This document shows, one piece after another, positions 44,739 through 54,167 of a stretch of DNA of 64,000 bases (positions are counted from its first letter, which is position 1; every line of letters starts with the position of its first letter). Under the pieces are notes generated by a model. That model saw only the letters and a list, made by a program, of their open reading frames with translations, did not search any database and was not told where the DNA came from. This DNA is from Sulfurospirillum diekertiae (lineage in GTDB: Bacteria; Campylobacterota; Campylobacteria; Campylobacterales; Sulfurospirillaceae). The position numbers and the translations under genes are program-made. The stretch is from positions 248,001-312,000 of the forward strand of contig NZ_CP039734.2 of the NCBI RefSeq assembly GCF_011769985.2, written 5' to 3'.

Positions 44739-45590
44739 TTAGTTTCGTCCTAAAAATTCAGAAGCTTCAGAGATGATGAGAAATGCTTCAGGGTCATATT
44801 CTCGAATGATGTCTTTTAAGAGTTGAATCTTTGACATCTCAACAGTGACTAAAATCATTGTCTTGATTTGCTTTTGATGGTGCAAGCCAATGCCTGTAAA
44901 AATTGTACCATGCTCTTCAATACGCTCCCTAATCTGTTCGGTTAAGGCTTCCACATTGTTAGAGACAATCTTAACTACTTTTTTGGAAGGACGACCGGTC
45001 AGAATAACGTCGATGATTTTTGTGCTCATGTAAACGCTAAACATACTGTAGAGTGCTTTTTTGACATCGCCATACGCAAAAATATAGGCCATCATAATGG
45101 AAAGGTCGATGGCTAAAAGGACTTCTGCTGCTTTAAATTTACTTCTTTGCGCGGCAATTTCGCCCAGAATGGACGTACTTCCTGTCGAAGAACGTCCTTT
45201 GATAATCAATCCAACGCCAAGGCCAATGCAGATGCCACCAAAGACCGAAGCGAGTAAAATATCATCGGTAATGGGTTTGAGGTGCAAGACTTCGCGAAAA
45301 AGATCGGTGAAAAATGAGGTTGCAAAAAGTGCCATTAACGTTTTAAGGCAATAGAGTTTTCCAAAATAAAAATAACCGAGCACGACAAATGGAATGCTAA
45401 CAATCAAAATGAGTGTTCCTAGTGTTAGTTGTGTGATGAAAAAATGCAAAATCAGTGCAATACCAATGCCACCACCCGTTATGACGCCATTAGGAGAGAG
45501 AAAACAGACGACACCAAATGCCATCGACATGGTTCCTAACAGAACGTAAATTGTTTGCAACAGTTGTGTAGAAAGCATAGAATATTTCAT
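44739..45590 (-). CDS. YitT family membrane protein (DUF161/DUF2179)
   Basis: The 283-residue protein has five or six N-terminal membrane helices (SPNGVITGGGIGIAL, GRSSTGSTSILGEI) and a C-terminal soluble DUF2179 domain (GTIFTGIGLHHQKQIKTMILVTV). The function of this family is unknown. Its start overlaps the sppA stop by one base, so it is translated with sppA. Confidence 0.9.
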   Translation of the reverse strand: MKYSMLSTQLLQTIYVLLGTMSMAFGVVCFLSPNGVITGGGIGIALILHFFITQLTLGTLILIVSIPFVVLGYFYFGKLYCLKTLMALFATSFFTDLFREVLHLKPITDDILLASVFGGICIGLGVGLIIKGRSSTGSTSILGEIAAQRSKFKAAEVLLAIDLSIMMAYIFAYGDVKKALYSMFSVYMSTKIIDVILTGRPSKKVVKIVSNNVEALTEQIRERIEEHGTIFTGIGLHHQKQIKTMILVTVEMSKIQLLKDIIREYDPEAFLIISEASEFLGRN

Positions 45591-46450
45591 TATTTGAGAT
45601 ACCCCATCAAATTAAAAATAGGCAATTTGGAACTGCTCTCTAGTTTTTTCATCCATTTGTCCATTTTGTCTGGTTTTTCCCAAACGGGATGACTGACATT
45701 GGAAAGCTCTTCAACTTTGCTTTTAGCGGTTTGAATAGAGCCTACTTCATCAATAAGGTGAATGCCGAGTGCTTTATTGGCGATAAAGACTTGCGCATTG
45801 GCAAATTCGTTAGGTTTGGCAAGATTGAGTCCGCGTGCTGTGGCAACATCGGTGATGAAAAGCGTGTAGGCATCATCAATCAAATCTTTGAGTGCACCGC
45901 GCTCTTTGGGTGTCCACTCTCTGGTGAACGTTCCCATCTGTTTGTAATCGCCTGCGGTGATAATCTGCTCGGAAATGCCCAGTTTTTTAGCCAGTTCTGC
46001 GACATTAGGCGCTTGGAAAAGAACACCGATAGAGCCGATAAAAGCTCCTGGATTGGCGATGATGTAATTGGACCAAATCGAAGCATAATAACTTCCACTG
46101 GTCATACTGCCTGCGGCATACGCCACGACTGGTTTGTGTTCAGATAATCGTTTTACCGCCATCGAAAGCTCGATGGAAGGCGCTAATGCACCACCTGGGG
46201 AGTCTACTTGTAAAAGGACACCCTTGATCTTTTCGTCTTTGTCTGCTTTGTCAATCTCTTCTAAAATATCTTGGACATTTAAGATTTCGCCTTCGATTTT
46301 CACAACTGCAAGGTTTGGGGTTTTAAGCTCTTCTTGAGAACCATAAATGAACACCAAAAGCAGTACAAAAAGCATCGCTTTAAAGTGGTTTTGGATGTAG
46401 CTCAAAATAGCGCCGATCCAGATAAAAGGCTTTTTAATCAGTTCTAGCAT
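45590..46450 (-). CDS. sppA: Signal peptide peptidase SppA, short form
   Basis: The 286-residue membrane serine protease has an N-terminal anchor, KIKGVLLQVDSPGGA, the nucleophile Ser in GSMTSGSYYAS and the Lys base in ITAGDYKQMGTF. It degrades cleaved signal peptides. It is the single-domain type, not the double-length E. coli form. It overlaps the upstream amidohydrolase gene by seven bases. Confidence 0.94.
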   Translation of the reverse strand: MLELIKKPFIWIGAILSYIQNHFKAMLFVLLLVFIYGSQEELKTPNLAVVKIEGEILNVQDILEEIDKADKDEKIKGVLLQVDSPGGALAPSIELSMAVKRLSEHKPVVAYAAGSMTSGSYYASIWSNYIIANPGAFIGSIGVLFQAPNVAELAKKLGISEQIITAGDYKQMGTFTREWTPKERGALKDLIDDAYTLFITDVATARGLNLAKPNEFANAQVFIANKALGIHLIDEVGSIQTAKSKVEELSNVSHPVWEKPDKMDKWMKKLESSSKLPIFNLMGYLK

Positions 46451-47670
46451 AATTGTTCTCCGTCAATAAAAGTTAAATGGGTTTGATGTGTGTGTAAGAT
46501 AAGTTGCAAAGGCATATCTTCTTTTTCACACGCTTGGGGTAAGGTTACTACGATGAGGTCAGCATAACGTTCTTTTTCAAGCACGCCACACGGTAGTTGT
46601 AGCGCTTTTGCCGCATTACATGTAACGCTTTGTAAAAGCGTTTGCGCAAGGCTTGAAAGCTCTAATTTGGGGTGTAACATCAGAGCACTTCGCATCTCAT
46701 CCCAGAGGCTGAGTGAAATGTTGGAGCTAAGACCATCGGTTCCTAGGGTGAGGTTAATGTTCTCTTTTTGCACTGCTTCAAGATCAAGTTTTCCTACACC
46801 TAAAAGTCGGTTGGAAACAGGGCAATGGGTTAGAGTTGCTTGTTGTTTGGCAATCGTATCTAACTCGTGTTTTGTTGCTTGTACGGCGTGGGTGAAAAGC
46901 GTTGGATTGTGTGAAAAGAGCTCTAGGTATTCGACCGCTTCACACATCGGTTTGGCGTGTGGATTAAACGCACTAAAGAAGCTTTGAAAATCGCCACTCC
47001 CTGTATCAATCCATGCACGCTCCGCAGGGCTTTCCATAAAATGCGTCGAGACCACACATCCCTCTTCACGAGCAATTTGAAGCGCTTTTTTAGCCAAAAT
47101 CGGGTGTGTTGAATAGGGCGAATGCACTGAAACGGCAGGTATAAAACGTTTACATGTAAACTCTTGTGAGGCTTCAAGTCGTCCTCTGAAATCTCCATAC
47201 ATAGCATCCACCGCACTGGGGACTGAACCTAAAACCTCATTGAAATAAACGACACGTTGAGGTGCCTCAACACACGCTTCCAAGTCGGCTCCAAAACTGC
47301 TGATGGCACCTAAAGTTGTAGTGCCACTTTTGAGCATCTCTTGGAGTTTACATGTAATGAGTTCTGTTGTTGCAAGTGCACTGAGCTCTTCACGGTGTTT
47401 GATGACAGAGCGAAGCCATGCAATAAAATCGCCATAGCGAAGCATACTTTGGTTGGCACTAAATTCTAAATGCACATGGCTGTTGATAAGACCAGGTAAA
47501 ATCACACTATTTTGAGGTGTTTCGATCACGGTTACTGTGGGGTGTTTGGCTTTAAGTTCCGCACTTGTTCCCACTTCGAGGATGTGTGTGTCAAACAAAA
47601 CAGCACCCTCTTCAATGATCTCAAACGACTCGTTGCATGTTAGTACAAAATCGGCAGTTATGAGAGTCAC
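46444..47670 (-). CDS. mqnF: Aminofutalosine deaminase-like amidohydrolase
   Basis: The 408-residue amidohydrolase has HxH in INSHVHLEF, VSTHFMES, THCPVSNRLLG and GTDGLSSN. In Campylobacterota, proteins of this type (for example HP0267) deaminate 6-amino-6-deoxyfutalosine in the futalosine route to menaquinone. Neighbouring sppA and yitT follow in one operon. Other amidohydrolase substrates, such as chlorinated triazines or S-adenosylhomocysteine, are less likely here. It contains four palindrome sites or variants. Confidence 0.8.
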   Translation of the reverse strand: MTLITADFVLTCNESFEIIEEGAVLFDTHILEVGTSAELKAKHPTVTVIETPQNSVILPGLINSHVHLEFSANQSMLRYGDFIAWLRSVIKHREELSALATTELITCKLQEMLKSGTTTLGAISSFGADLEACVEAPQRVVYFNEVLGSVPSAVDAMYGDFRGRLEASQEFTCKRFIPAVSVHSPYSTHPILAKKALQIAREEGCVVSTHFMESPAERAWIDTGSGDFQSFFSAFNPHAKPMCEAVEYLELFSHNPTLFTHAVQATKHELDTIAKQQATLTHCPVSNRLLGVGKLDLEAVQKENINLTLGTDGLSSNISLSLWDEMRSALMLHPKLELSSLAQTLLQSVTCNAAKALQLPCGVLEKERYADLIVVTLPQACEKEDMPLQLILHTHQTHLTFIDGEQLC

Positions 47671-47748
47671 TTTTTTCCTTTAATTTACTTATGGCGTTCT
47701 TGCAGAACTTTGTATATATTTTTAAAGCGAAGCTTCAAAAACAACAGT

Positions 47749-47796
47749 AGCACTAGGTTTTTCTTGGCAGAATGCCACGTACCTATAGTGCTTTTT
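47749..47796 (+). terminator. Two-part hairpin followed by TTTTT in the mqnF-aroQ gap
   Basis: AGCACTA-GGT pairs with ACC-TATAGTGCT (2-base bulge), enclosing an inner TGGCA-GAA-TGCCA hairpin, and ends in TTTTT. It lies between divergent genes, about 120 bases before aroQ, where no plus-strand gene ends. It may therefore terminate a short RNA or act as an attenuator in the aroQ leader. A small hairpin (GTTC-TTGCA-GAAC) lies at 47697-47709. Confidence 0.45.
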
Positions 47797-47918
47797 GTTC
47801 AAAGTATCTCTTAAAAAAACTTCTTTTATTGAGTCTAAAAAAAGATAAATTGTGGCGTAATTGTATCCTAAACTAACCACTGATATAATAAGAGTAAATT
47901 TTAAACAAAAGGTAACTC

Positions 47919-48404
47919 ATGAAAATTGTCGTGATTCAAGGTCCAAATCTTAATATGCTAGGACACAGAGAGCAAACTATTTACGGTGGTATGAAACTCG
48001 AAGAGATTCACTCTCAAATGGAGACAGTCGCCAAACAAAACGGTTTTGAAATCGAATTTTTTCAATCCAATTTAGAGGGTGAAATTGTTGACCGTATCCA
48101 AGAGTGTTTGGGTGATGCCGATGGTATTATCATCAACCCAGCAGCCTACACACATACCTCTATCGCCATTCGTGATGCGATTAGTGACGTCTCTTTACCT
48201 GCGATTGAAGTGCACATCAGCAATATTTACCGACGTGAAGAGTTCCGTCAGAAAAGTATGACGGCAGCTGTTTGTACAGGACAAATCAGTGGTTTTGGAC
48301 CTTTTGGTTACCACCTTGCTATGATCTCGATGATGCAAATGCTCGGTGAACTTGATGCGCTTCGCAAAGCACAAGCAGCACAACAACAAGTCACAAAAGC
48401 GTAA
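47919..48404 (+). CDS. aroQ: 3-dehydroquinate dehydratase, type II
   Basis: The 161-residue protein has the type II signature [33 protein letters not shown], and [14 protein letters not shown]. It makes 3-dehydroshikimate in aromatic amino-acid synthesis and forms dodecamers. It leads a long plus-strand operon through pepQ and folK into the flagellar genes. AAAGGT precedes the ATG. Confidence 0.96.
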   Translation: MKIVVIQGPNLNMLGHREQTIYGGMKLEEIHSQMETVAKQNGFEIEFFQSNLEGEIVDRIQECLGDADGIIINPAAYTHTSIAIRDAISDVSLPAIEVHISNIYRREEFRQKSMTAAVCTGQISGFGPFGYHLAMISMMQMLGELDALRKAQAAQQQVTKA

Positions 48405-48405
48405 G

Positions 48406-49434
48406 ATGAACTACATTCTCCAAGATGAAAACGCACTCTACTTCGAGTGCGGTTTTTCATGCGACCATGCGGTTTTTTTAAAGCTGGGAAGTGAAGCCTT
48501 TTTTATCACCGATGCACGTTATACTACAGAAGCCTCTGAAGTGATTAAAAATGCTACCGTTTTGGAAGGTGACAGACGCGATCTTTTAAAAACAGCGCGT
48601 CTGTTAATTCGAAAAAGTGGTATCACGACGCTTGCGTATAATCCAGCCGAATGGAATGTGGAAGCGTATGCAAGGCTGAGTGAAAAACTGAACATCAACT
48701 TTCAAAAAAAACCGAATTTTTCGCAACAAAAACGCATCATCAAAAGTGATCGAGAGCTTGAAATCCTCAAAAGTGCGGCACTTTTTGGCAAAGAAGCCTT
48801 TACACGTTTTGGAGAATTTTTAAAACATCATGGGGAAGGTATGGATGAAAAACGTGCCTTCTTTGAAGCCGAAGCGATTTTAAAACGCCATGGTGAACTA
48901 GGACTTAGTTTTGAGCCGATTATCGCTCTTGGAGCCAATGCTGCCAAACCACATGCACTGCCTACATGTAAAACGCTTCAAAAGGGTGAACTCGTTCTTT
49001 TAGATGCGGGGGTGAAATACCAGCGTTACTGTTCCGATCGTACACGCACGAGCTTTTTTGGTGAAGCGTTTAACTTTGAAAAAGAGCAACATTTTAACGA
49101 GACCTTGAAACAGAAAGTTTATGATACCGTGTTGTGTGCTCAAGAAGCCGCTCTTAAAGCAGTGAAAATAGGTGTCAAAGCTAAAGAGATTGACAAAGCA
49201 GCACGCGATGTCATTGACAAAGCGGGATTTGGAGCGTATTTCATTCATTCCACTGGGCATGGTGTCGGTCTGGATATTCACGAATTGCCTGTGATTAGTG
49301 CGCGTTCTGAAACGATTATTGAAGAAAATATGGTCTTTACCATAGAGCCAGGCATTTATTTACCAGGGCAATTTGGCGTGAGAATTGAAGATACGATTAT
49401 CGCGCGAGATAACGGTGCTGAGGTTCTGGGGTGA
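48406..49434 (+). CDS. pepQ: Aminopeptidase P family M24 metallopeptidase
   Basis: The 342-residue protein has an N-terminal creatinase-like domain and a C-terminal pita-bread fold with metal ligands in LLDAGVKYQRYCSDRTRT, STGHGVGLDIHELP, FTIEPGIYLPG and VRIEDT. It removes residues next to proline in peptides. The start is ATG 48406 one base after the aroQ stop; the longer frame overlaps aroQ. It overlaps folK. Confidence 0.92.
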   Translation: MNYILQDENALYFECGFSCDHAVFLKLGSEAFFITDARYTTEASEVIKNATVLEGDRRDLLKTARLLIRKSGITTLAYNPAEWNVEAYARLSEKLNINFQKKPNFSQQKRIIKSDRELEILKSAALFGKEAFTRFGEFLKHHGEGMDEKRAFFEAEAILKRHGELGLSFEPIIALGANAAKPHALPTCKTLQKGELVLLDAGVKYQRYCSDRTRTSFFGEAFNFEKEQHFNETLKQKVYDTVLCAQEAALKAVKIGVKAKEIDKAARDVIDKAGFGAYFIHSTGHGVGLDIHELPVISARSETIIEENMVFTIEPGIYLPGQFGVRIEDTIIARDNGAEVLG

Positions 49435-49898
49435 AGTTAGAACGTATCCGATTTTTCCCTACATGTAAAAAAGCCAGAGCTCCTTTTTCACACCGTGTAG
49501 TCATAGGTCTTGGTGGCAATCAAGGCGATGTCAAAAAGCGTTTTGTGAAACTGTATCGCCTGTTTTTAAATGACCCACGTTTTTTTATTCAAGAGAGTTC
49601 CATGGTGTTCCAAAATCCACCGTTTGGCTACCTTGATCAACCCGATTTTTACAATGCGGTTATTGTGTTGCAAACATCTCTACGTGCAAAAGCATTGCTT
49701 AAAGTGCTTTTACATGTAGAGCATATTTTTGGACGCATCAGACTCTTTAAAAATGGACCAAGAACGCTGGATTTGGATATAATATTTTTCGATAATCAAA
49801 CGATCCATCAACCTAACTTAATTGTTCCCCACCCTAAATGGTCGGAACGTGCATCGGTTATCGTTCCACTCTTTACGCTAAAAAGTTTTAAAGGATAG
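49431..49898 (+). CDS. folK: 2-amino-4-hydroxy-6-hydroxymethyldihydropteridine pyrophosphokinase
   Basis: The 155-residue protein has the HPPK signatures IGLGGNQGD, NPPFGYLDQPDFYNAV, and GPRTLDLDIIFFDN. It transfers pyrophosphate to the pterin in folate synthesis. An N-terminal extension of about 20 residues precedes the domain. It starts GTG at 49431 inside the pepQ stop. The order pepQ-folK-flhF is typical of Campylobacterota. Confidence 0.94.
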   Translation: MKLERIRFFPTCKKARAPFSHRVVIGLGGNQGDVKKRFVKLYRLFLNDPRFFIQESSMVFQNPPFGYLDQPDFYNAVIVLQTSLRAKALLKVLLHVEHIFGRIRLFKNGPRTLDLDIIFFDNQTIHQPNLIVPHPKWSERASVIVPLFTLKSFKG

Positions 49899-49900
49899 AG

Positions 49901-51181
49901 GTGAAATTTCATACGTTTAGTGGTGAAACACCAGCAGAAGCACTTAAACAGGCTCAACAAGACTGCGGTGAAAATGCGCTTGTGATAAGCACCAAACAGA
50001 TTCGCAAAAAGACGATTAGCACTTCCGCACTCTATGAAGTGGTTGTTGCCATTGAAGACGATCAACCAACTCCTGCCCCCAAAAAACCAGAACCAAAAGT
50101 TGAGAACAAATATAAAAGTGGCGAAGATGTCCTCTTTAGCCTCTCTGAAGCGGCAAAACAAATCTCTCAAATTGCACAAGCTACGGGTGATATGGGGGGC
50201 TCAAATGCTTCAAGAGAAACAGAGCGAGCTCAAAATAACGAGGGCATCGGCGAGATTAAATGTGAAATCAATAAGCTTGCCGATAAAATCAAGCTGATTC
50301 AAGAGATGTTCTGGGAAGAGCGTGCCCCACACCGCAATCATTTAGCCATTCCTTCAGAATTTTCAGAGATCTATAAACTCGCAAAAACCAGTGGTATGGG
50401 CGAAGATCATTTAGAAAATATTATGAATCTTACGTTAGAGCATATGCCCGTTCGTATGAAAAATAGTTCTGAGACGATCAAACGTTATTTTCAAGTGTTG
50501 CTTCGTAAACTCATTCCTGTACGGATGGAAGCAGAACTTCCTAAAGGCAATAAGCGCGTGATGATGTTTGTGGGACCTACCGGTGTGGGAAAAACAACGA
50601 CGATTGCAAAGTTGGCAGCACGTTACTCGTACATTCAAGAAAAGCGCGCCAAAGTGGGTATTATCACCCTTGATACTTATAGAATTGGTGCAGTAGAACA
50701 ACTCTTTCAGTATGCTAAAATGATGCGCTTACCGATAGAGGATGTGGTTGATCCGAGTGATTTTAATAACGCTCTTTCATCGCTCAGCCATTGCGATGTG
50801 ATTTTGATTGATACCGTAGGAAGCTCACAGTACGATAAAGATAAACTGGTGAAACTGAATAAGTTTTTACAAAGCTCACAATTACAAATTGACGTTAACT
50901 TAGTGCTCTCCGCAGGTAGTAAGCTTGAAGATCTTAAAGAGATCTACAAAAATTTCTCTTTTTTAGATATTGATACCCTGATTTTTACAAAATTTGATGA
51001 AACAAAGGTTTTTGGAACGATATTTTCTTTGATTTACGATATTGACAAACCTGTAAGTTATTTTTCCATTGGTCAAGAGGTGCCTGACGACATAGTTCCT
51101 GCATCCAGTGATTTTTTGGTTGAATGTATTTTAGATGGCTTTGAGAAAAAAAGAGGTGAATATGGAAACGCAGGCGAATAA
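49901..51181 (+). CDS. flhF: Flagellar SRP-like GTPase FlhF
   Basis: The 426-residue protein has an N-terminal B domain (KFHTFSGETPAEALKQAQQDCG), an N domain and an SRP-type GTPase with G1 (VGPTGVGKTTT), G2 (LDTYRIGAVEQL), G3 (IDTVGSSQ) and TKFDE. FlhF sets the site of the polar flagellum and in this phylum affects sigma54 flagellar transcription. It starts GTG after AAGGATAGAG and overlaps flhG. Confidence 0.95.
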   Translation: MKFHTFSGETPAEALKQAQQDCGENALVISTKQIRKKTISTSALYEVVVAIEDDQPTPAPKKPEPKVENKYKSGEDVLFSLSEAAKQISQIAQATGDMGGSNASRETERAQNNEGIGEIKCEINKLADKIKLIQEMFWEERAPHRNHLAIPSEFSEIYKLAKTSGMGEDHLENIMNLTLEHMPVRMKNSSETIKRYFQVLLRKLIPVRMEAELPKGNKRVMMFVGPTGVGKTTTIAKLAARYSYIQEKRAKVGIITLDTYRIGAVEQLFQYAKMMRLPIEDVVDPSDFNNALSSLSHCDVILIDTVGSSQYDKDKLVKLNKFLQSSQLQIDVNLVLSAGSKLEDLKEIYKNFSFLDIDTLIFTKFDETKVFGTIFSLIYDIDKPVSYFSIGQEVPDDIVPASSDFLVECILDGFEKKRGEYGNAGE

Positions 51182-52034
51182 ACTCCAAGAACTAGTCGGC
51201 GCAGCTTCTGCTAACGAACATAGCCATACAAAATTTATTGCCATCACAAGCGGCAAGGGTGGCGTGGGTAAAAGTACAGTCAGTGCTAATATGGCAAATA
51301 TCTTAGCAAATAATGGTTATAAAGTAGGGCTCTTTGATGCCGACATTGGCTTAGCAAACCTCGATGTCATTCTCAATGTTCGTATCGATAAAAATATTTT
51401 ACATGTACTTAAAGGTGAGTGTACACTAGCAGATGTCATTGTCCCTATTAAAAAAAATCTTTTGCTGATTCCTGGTGAAAGTGGCGACGAGATCTTAAAA
51501 TATTCCGAACAGTTTTTGTTTGAGCGCTTTTTGGAAGAGACCAAAGTACTGGATGATCTTGACTTTATGATTATTGATACAGGTGCTGGTATTGGGGGAC
51601 ATATTCAACTCTTTTTAGAAGCAGCCGATGAGGTTATTGTAGTAACGGTTCCTGACCCTGCTGCCATTACCGATGCGTATGCAACCATTAAGATTACCAG
51701 CAAAACGCAGTCTAATATTCATGTGATTTTGAATATGACCAAAAGCGAAAAAGAGGCACAACTCATTTTTGATAAGATCAATAAAGTAGCTATGGCAAAT
51801 ATTGGTAATGGTTTAAAGCTTAATCTTATAGGTAAACTGCCTGAGGATAAACTCATCTCCAAGAGCATTAAACAGCGCACACTTTTTACCAATGATGCAC
51901 CCAATTCACTGGCTGCCCTTGATATGAAACGGATTGTCAACAATTTAGTTTATAAATTGGAACGAAAAGTGCTTAAAACTGATACAAATAAGAGCTTCGG
52001 AAGCTTTTTTAAGCGTATTATTGAGCAATTTTAG
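51162..52034 (+). CDS. flhG: Flagellar number regulator, MinD-like ATPase FlhG
   Basis: The 290-residue ParA/MinD-type ATPase has a deviant Walker A (SGKGGVGKST), FDADIGLANLDV and IIDTGAG. It partners FlhF to limit flagellar number. The start is ATG 51162 with AGAGG upstream; the longer TTG/ATG frame from 51135 lies inside flhF. It is also known as YlxH. Confidence 0.94.
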   Translation: METQANKLQELVGAASANEHSHTKFIAITSGKGGVGKSTVSANMANILANNGYKVGLFDADIGLANLDVILNVRIDKNILHVLKGECTLADVIVPIKKNLLLIPGESGDEILKYSEQFLFERFLEETKVLDDLDFMIIDTGAGIGGHIQLFLEAADEVIVVTVPDPAAITDAYATIKITSKTQSNIHVILNMTKSEKEAQLIFDKINKVAMANIGNGLKLNLIGKLPEDKLISKSIKQRTLFTNDAPNSLAALDMKRIVNNLVYKLERKVLKTDTNKSFGSFFKRIIEQF

Positions 52035-52056
52035 ATACATTTTGTAAAGGTATTGT

Positions 52057-52425
52057 ATGGTCAAATCAGAAAATTTCATCTACTTCTTCACCATATGTGG
52101 ATTTTTTATTGGGTTGATGTTTTCGGTGCTAAATTTTACAGAACCAGAAGAGATACTCTTTTACACATTAGAAATAACGTTAGTTTTCTATCTTATTATC
52201 CATGTGGCTGTCATGAATTTCTTTGATTTTGATCGTTTAAGTACTTTTATTTTTGATAAAAAAGATCATGAAAGTATTGGTGATTACTTTATTCAAGAGT
52301 TGGAAAATAGAGAGAAGGTCATGGATAGTCTTTTAGCGAGCATTGATAATATGAATCAGCATTACGACAAGATAATGAAAGGCTCAATGGAGAGTAATGA
52401 ATCCTACAGTAAAAAAGCAGCCTAA
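52057..52425 (+). CDS. Small membrane protein between flhG and fliA (HP1033/Cj0062c-like)
   Basis: The 122-residue protein has two membrane helices (about residues 7-26 and 34-55) and a helical cytoplasmic tail. Position between flhG and fliA is conserved in Helicobacter and Campylobacter, where it is uncharacterised. A role in flagellar assembly is likely only by location. It overlaps fliA. Confidence 0.8.
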   Translation: MVKSENFIYFFTICGFFIGLMFSVLNFTEPEEILFYTLEITLVFYLIIHVAVMNFFDFDRLSTFIFDKKDHESIGDYFIQELENREKVMDSLLASIDNMNQHYDKIMKGSMESNESYSKKAA

Positions 52426-53110
52426 TCCTTACAGTCAAAATCTTAAAAAAGAGCAAGACGAACTCGTTTTGCAATATCTCCCAGCAGTGCGCGCTATGGC
52501 GTATCGTCTTCGTGAGAGACTTCCTGCTTCGGTAGACGTCAACGATCTTATTTCGATTGGAACGGAAGAGATGATAAAACTCTCTCGCCGTTATGATAAA
52601 GACCAAAATGATTCTTTTTGGGGATATGGTAAAAAACGTGTTTATGGTTCGATGCTTGATTTTTTGCGCTCCTTAGATACAATGAGCAGAGCTAATAGAC
52701 GTTTAATAAAAATGGTTGATAACGAGATTACTGCTTACTTGAGTGAGCATGGAAATGAACCTGATGATGCTTACTTGGCAAAAGCTTTGAATGAAGATAT
52801 CGAAAAAATTGCTGAAGCACGCAATAGCTCAATGATCGTTTCAGTGATGTCTTTAAATGAGCAAATTACAATTTTATCAGGTGAAGATACTGCGCAGAAA
52901 GTCGAAAAAGATGAACTCATGGAGATGATTCAGAGTATTCTTTTAACCTTTGGTGAACGTGAGCAGATGATTATTCAGCTTTATTATTTCGAAGAGCTTA
53001 ACCTCAAAGAGATCAGTGAAGTTTTGGATATTAGTGAGTCGAGAATTTCTCAAATTCATAAAAAGCTTTTAGCAAAGATCAAAGAACAATTGGGAATTAA
53101 CCATGGCTGA
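52397..53110 (+). CDS. fliA: Flagellar sigma factor sigma28 (FliA)
   Basis: The 237-residue sigma70-family protein has region 2 (QYLPAVRAMAYRLRERLPASVDVNDLISIG, then FWGYGKKRVYGSMLDFLRSLD), region 3 and region 4 (EREQMIIQLYYFEELNLKEISEVLDISESRISQI). It directs late flagellar genes such as flagellin. The ATG overlaps the preceding gene, and the end overlaps fliM by eight bases. Confidence 0.95.
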   Translation: MNPTVKKQPNPYSQNLKKEQDELVLQYLPAVRAMAYRLRERLPASVDVNDLISIGTEEMIKLSRRYDKDQNDSFWGYGKKRVYGSMLDFLRSLDTMSRANRRLIKMVDNEITAYLSEHGNEPDDAYLAKALNEDIEKIAEARNSSMIVSVMSLNEQITILSGEDTAQKVEKDELMEMIQSILLTFGEREQMIIQLYYFEELNLKEISEVLDISESRISQIHKKLLAKIKEQLGINHG

Positions 53111-54164
53111 TATACTAAGTCAAGAAGAGATTGACGCACTTTTAGAAGTTGTTGAAGAGGATGGCGACACTCTCTCGACAGAAAATGAGAGTAGCGATAC
53201 CAGGCAAGTCATCCTTTATGATTTTAAAAGTCCTAATCGTGTTTCTAAAGAGCAGTTACGTGCGGTTAAAGGTATTCACGATAAAATGGCGCGAAATCTT
53301 GCTTCTCAAATCTCTTCTATTATGCGAAGTATTGTTGAAATTCAGCTTCATTCTGTCGATCAAATGACCTATGGCGAATTTTTGATGTCTCTACCTAGTC
53401 CAACAAGCTTCAACGTTTTTTCGATTAAGCCACTCGATGGTAATTGTATTATTGAAATTAACCCGTCCATTGCCTTTCCGATGATCGATAGACTTTTAGG
53501 CGGTCTTGGTGAGTCGTATGAATCGACACGTGAACTTACAGACATTGAATTAAATCTATTGGACGCCATTTTGCGTATTATTATGCAACGCCTTAAAGAA
53601 GGATGGGCGCCAATTACAGATATGTATCCAACGGTTGAGACCAAAGAATCCAGTCCAAACGTTGTTCAAATTGTTTCACAAAATGAAATCGTCATTATGG
53701 TGGTCATGGAGATTATTATAGGAAATTCCAGTGGGATGATTAACCTGTGTTATCCTGTTATTTATTTGGAGCCAATTCTCTCTCGTTTAGCAAATCGTGA
53801 TATTATGTTGGGTGAAACTAGCGCTAAAAAAAGTCGTAATAAAGAGCTTAATACGCTTATTTCGCGTGCCGAAGTTTTTAATGAAGCGATTATTGGGCAA
53901 GCAGAGTTGAGTGTGGGTGAACTTTTGGAACTTAAAAAAGGTGACATTGTCAGACTAGATCGCCCTGCTGATGATAAAGCTATTGTCATGATTGATAAAA
54001 AAGAGCTCTTTTTAGCGGAAATTGGTTTGCATCGTTTTCGTAAATCAATTAAAATAGAGAGTTTGGTTAAAACAGATAAAGATGAGGTTAAGAGTGCTTT
54101 AGAAGAATTAGAGCACATTCGAAAATCAAAAATTTCATCCTTTGATACAACGCAACAGGGGTAA
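53103..54164 (+). CDS. fliM: Flagellar motor switch protein FliM
   Basis: The 353-residue protein begins MADILSQEEIDALLEVVEE, the CheY-binding EIDALL motif, and has the CheC-like middle domain and C-terminal SpoA domain (GQAELSVGELLELKKGDIVRLDRP). It forms the rotor C-ring that reverses rotation. Standard length. Confidence 0.96.
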   Translation: MADILSQEEIDALLEVVEEDGDTLSTENESSDTRQVILYDFKSPNRVSKEQLRAVKGIHDKMARNLASQISSIMRSIVEIQLHSVDQMTYGEFLMSLPSPTSFNVFSIKPLDGNCIIEINPSIAFPMIDRLLGGLGESYESTRELTDIELNLLDAILRIIMQRLKEGWAPITDMYPTVETKESSPNVVQIVSQNEIVIMVVMEIIIGNSSGMINLCYPVIYLEPILSRLANRDIMLGETSAKKSRNKELNTLISRAEVFNEAIIGQAELSVGELLELKKGDIVRLDRPADDKAIVMIDKKELFLAEIGLHRFRKSIKIESLVKTDKDEVKSALEELEHIRKSKISSFDTTQQG

Positions 54165-54167
54165 GGT

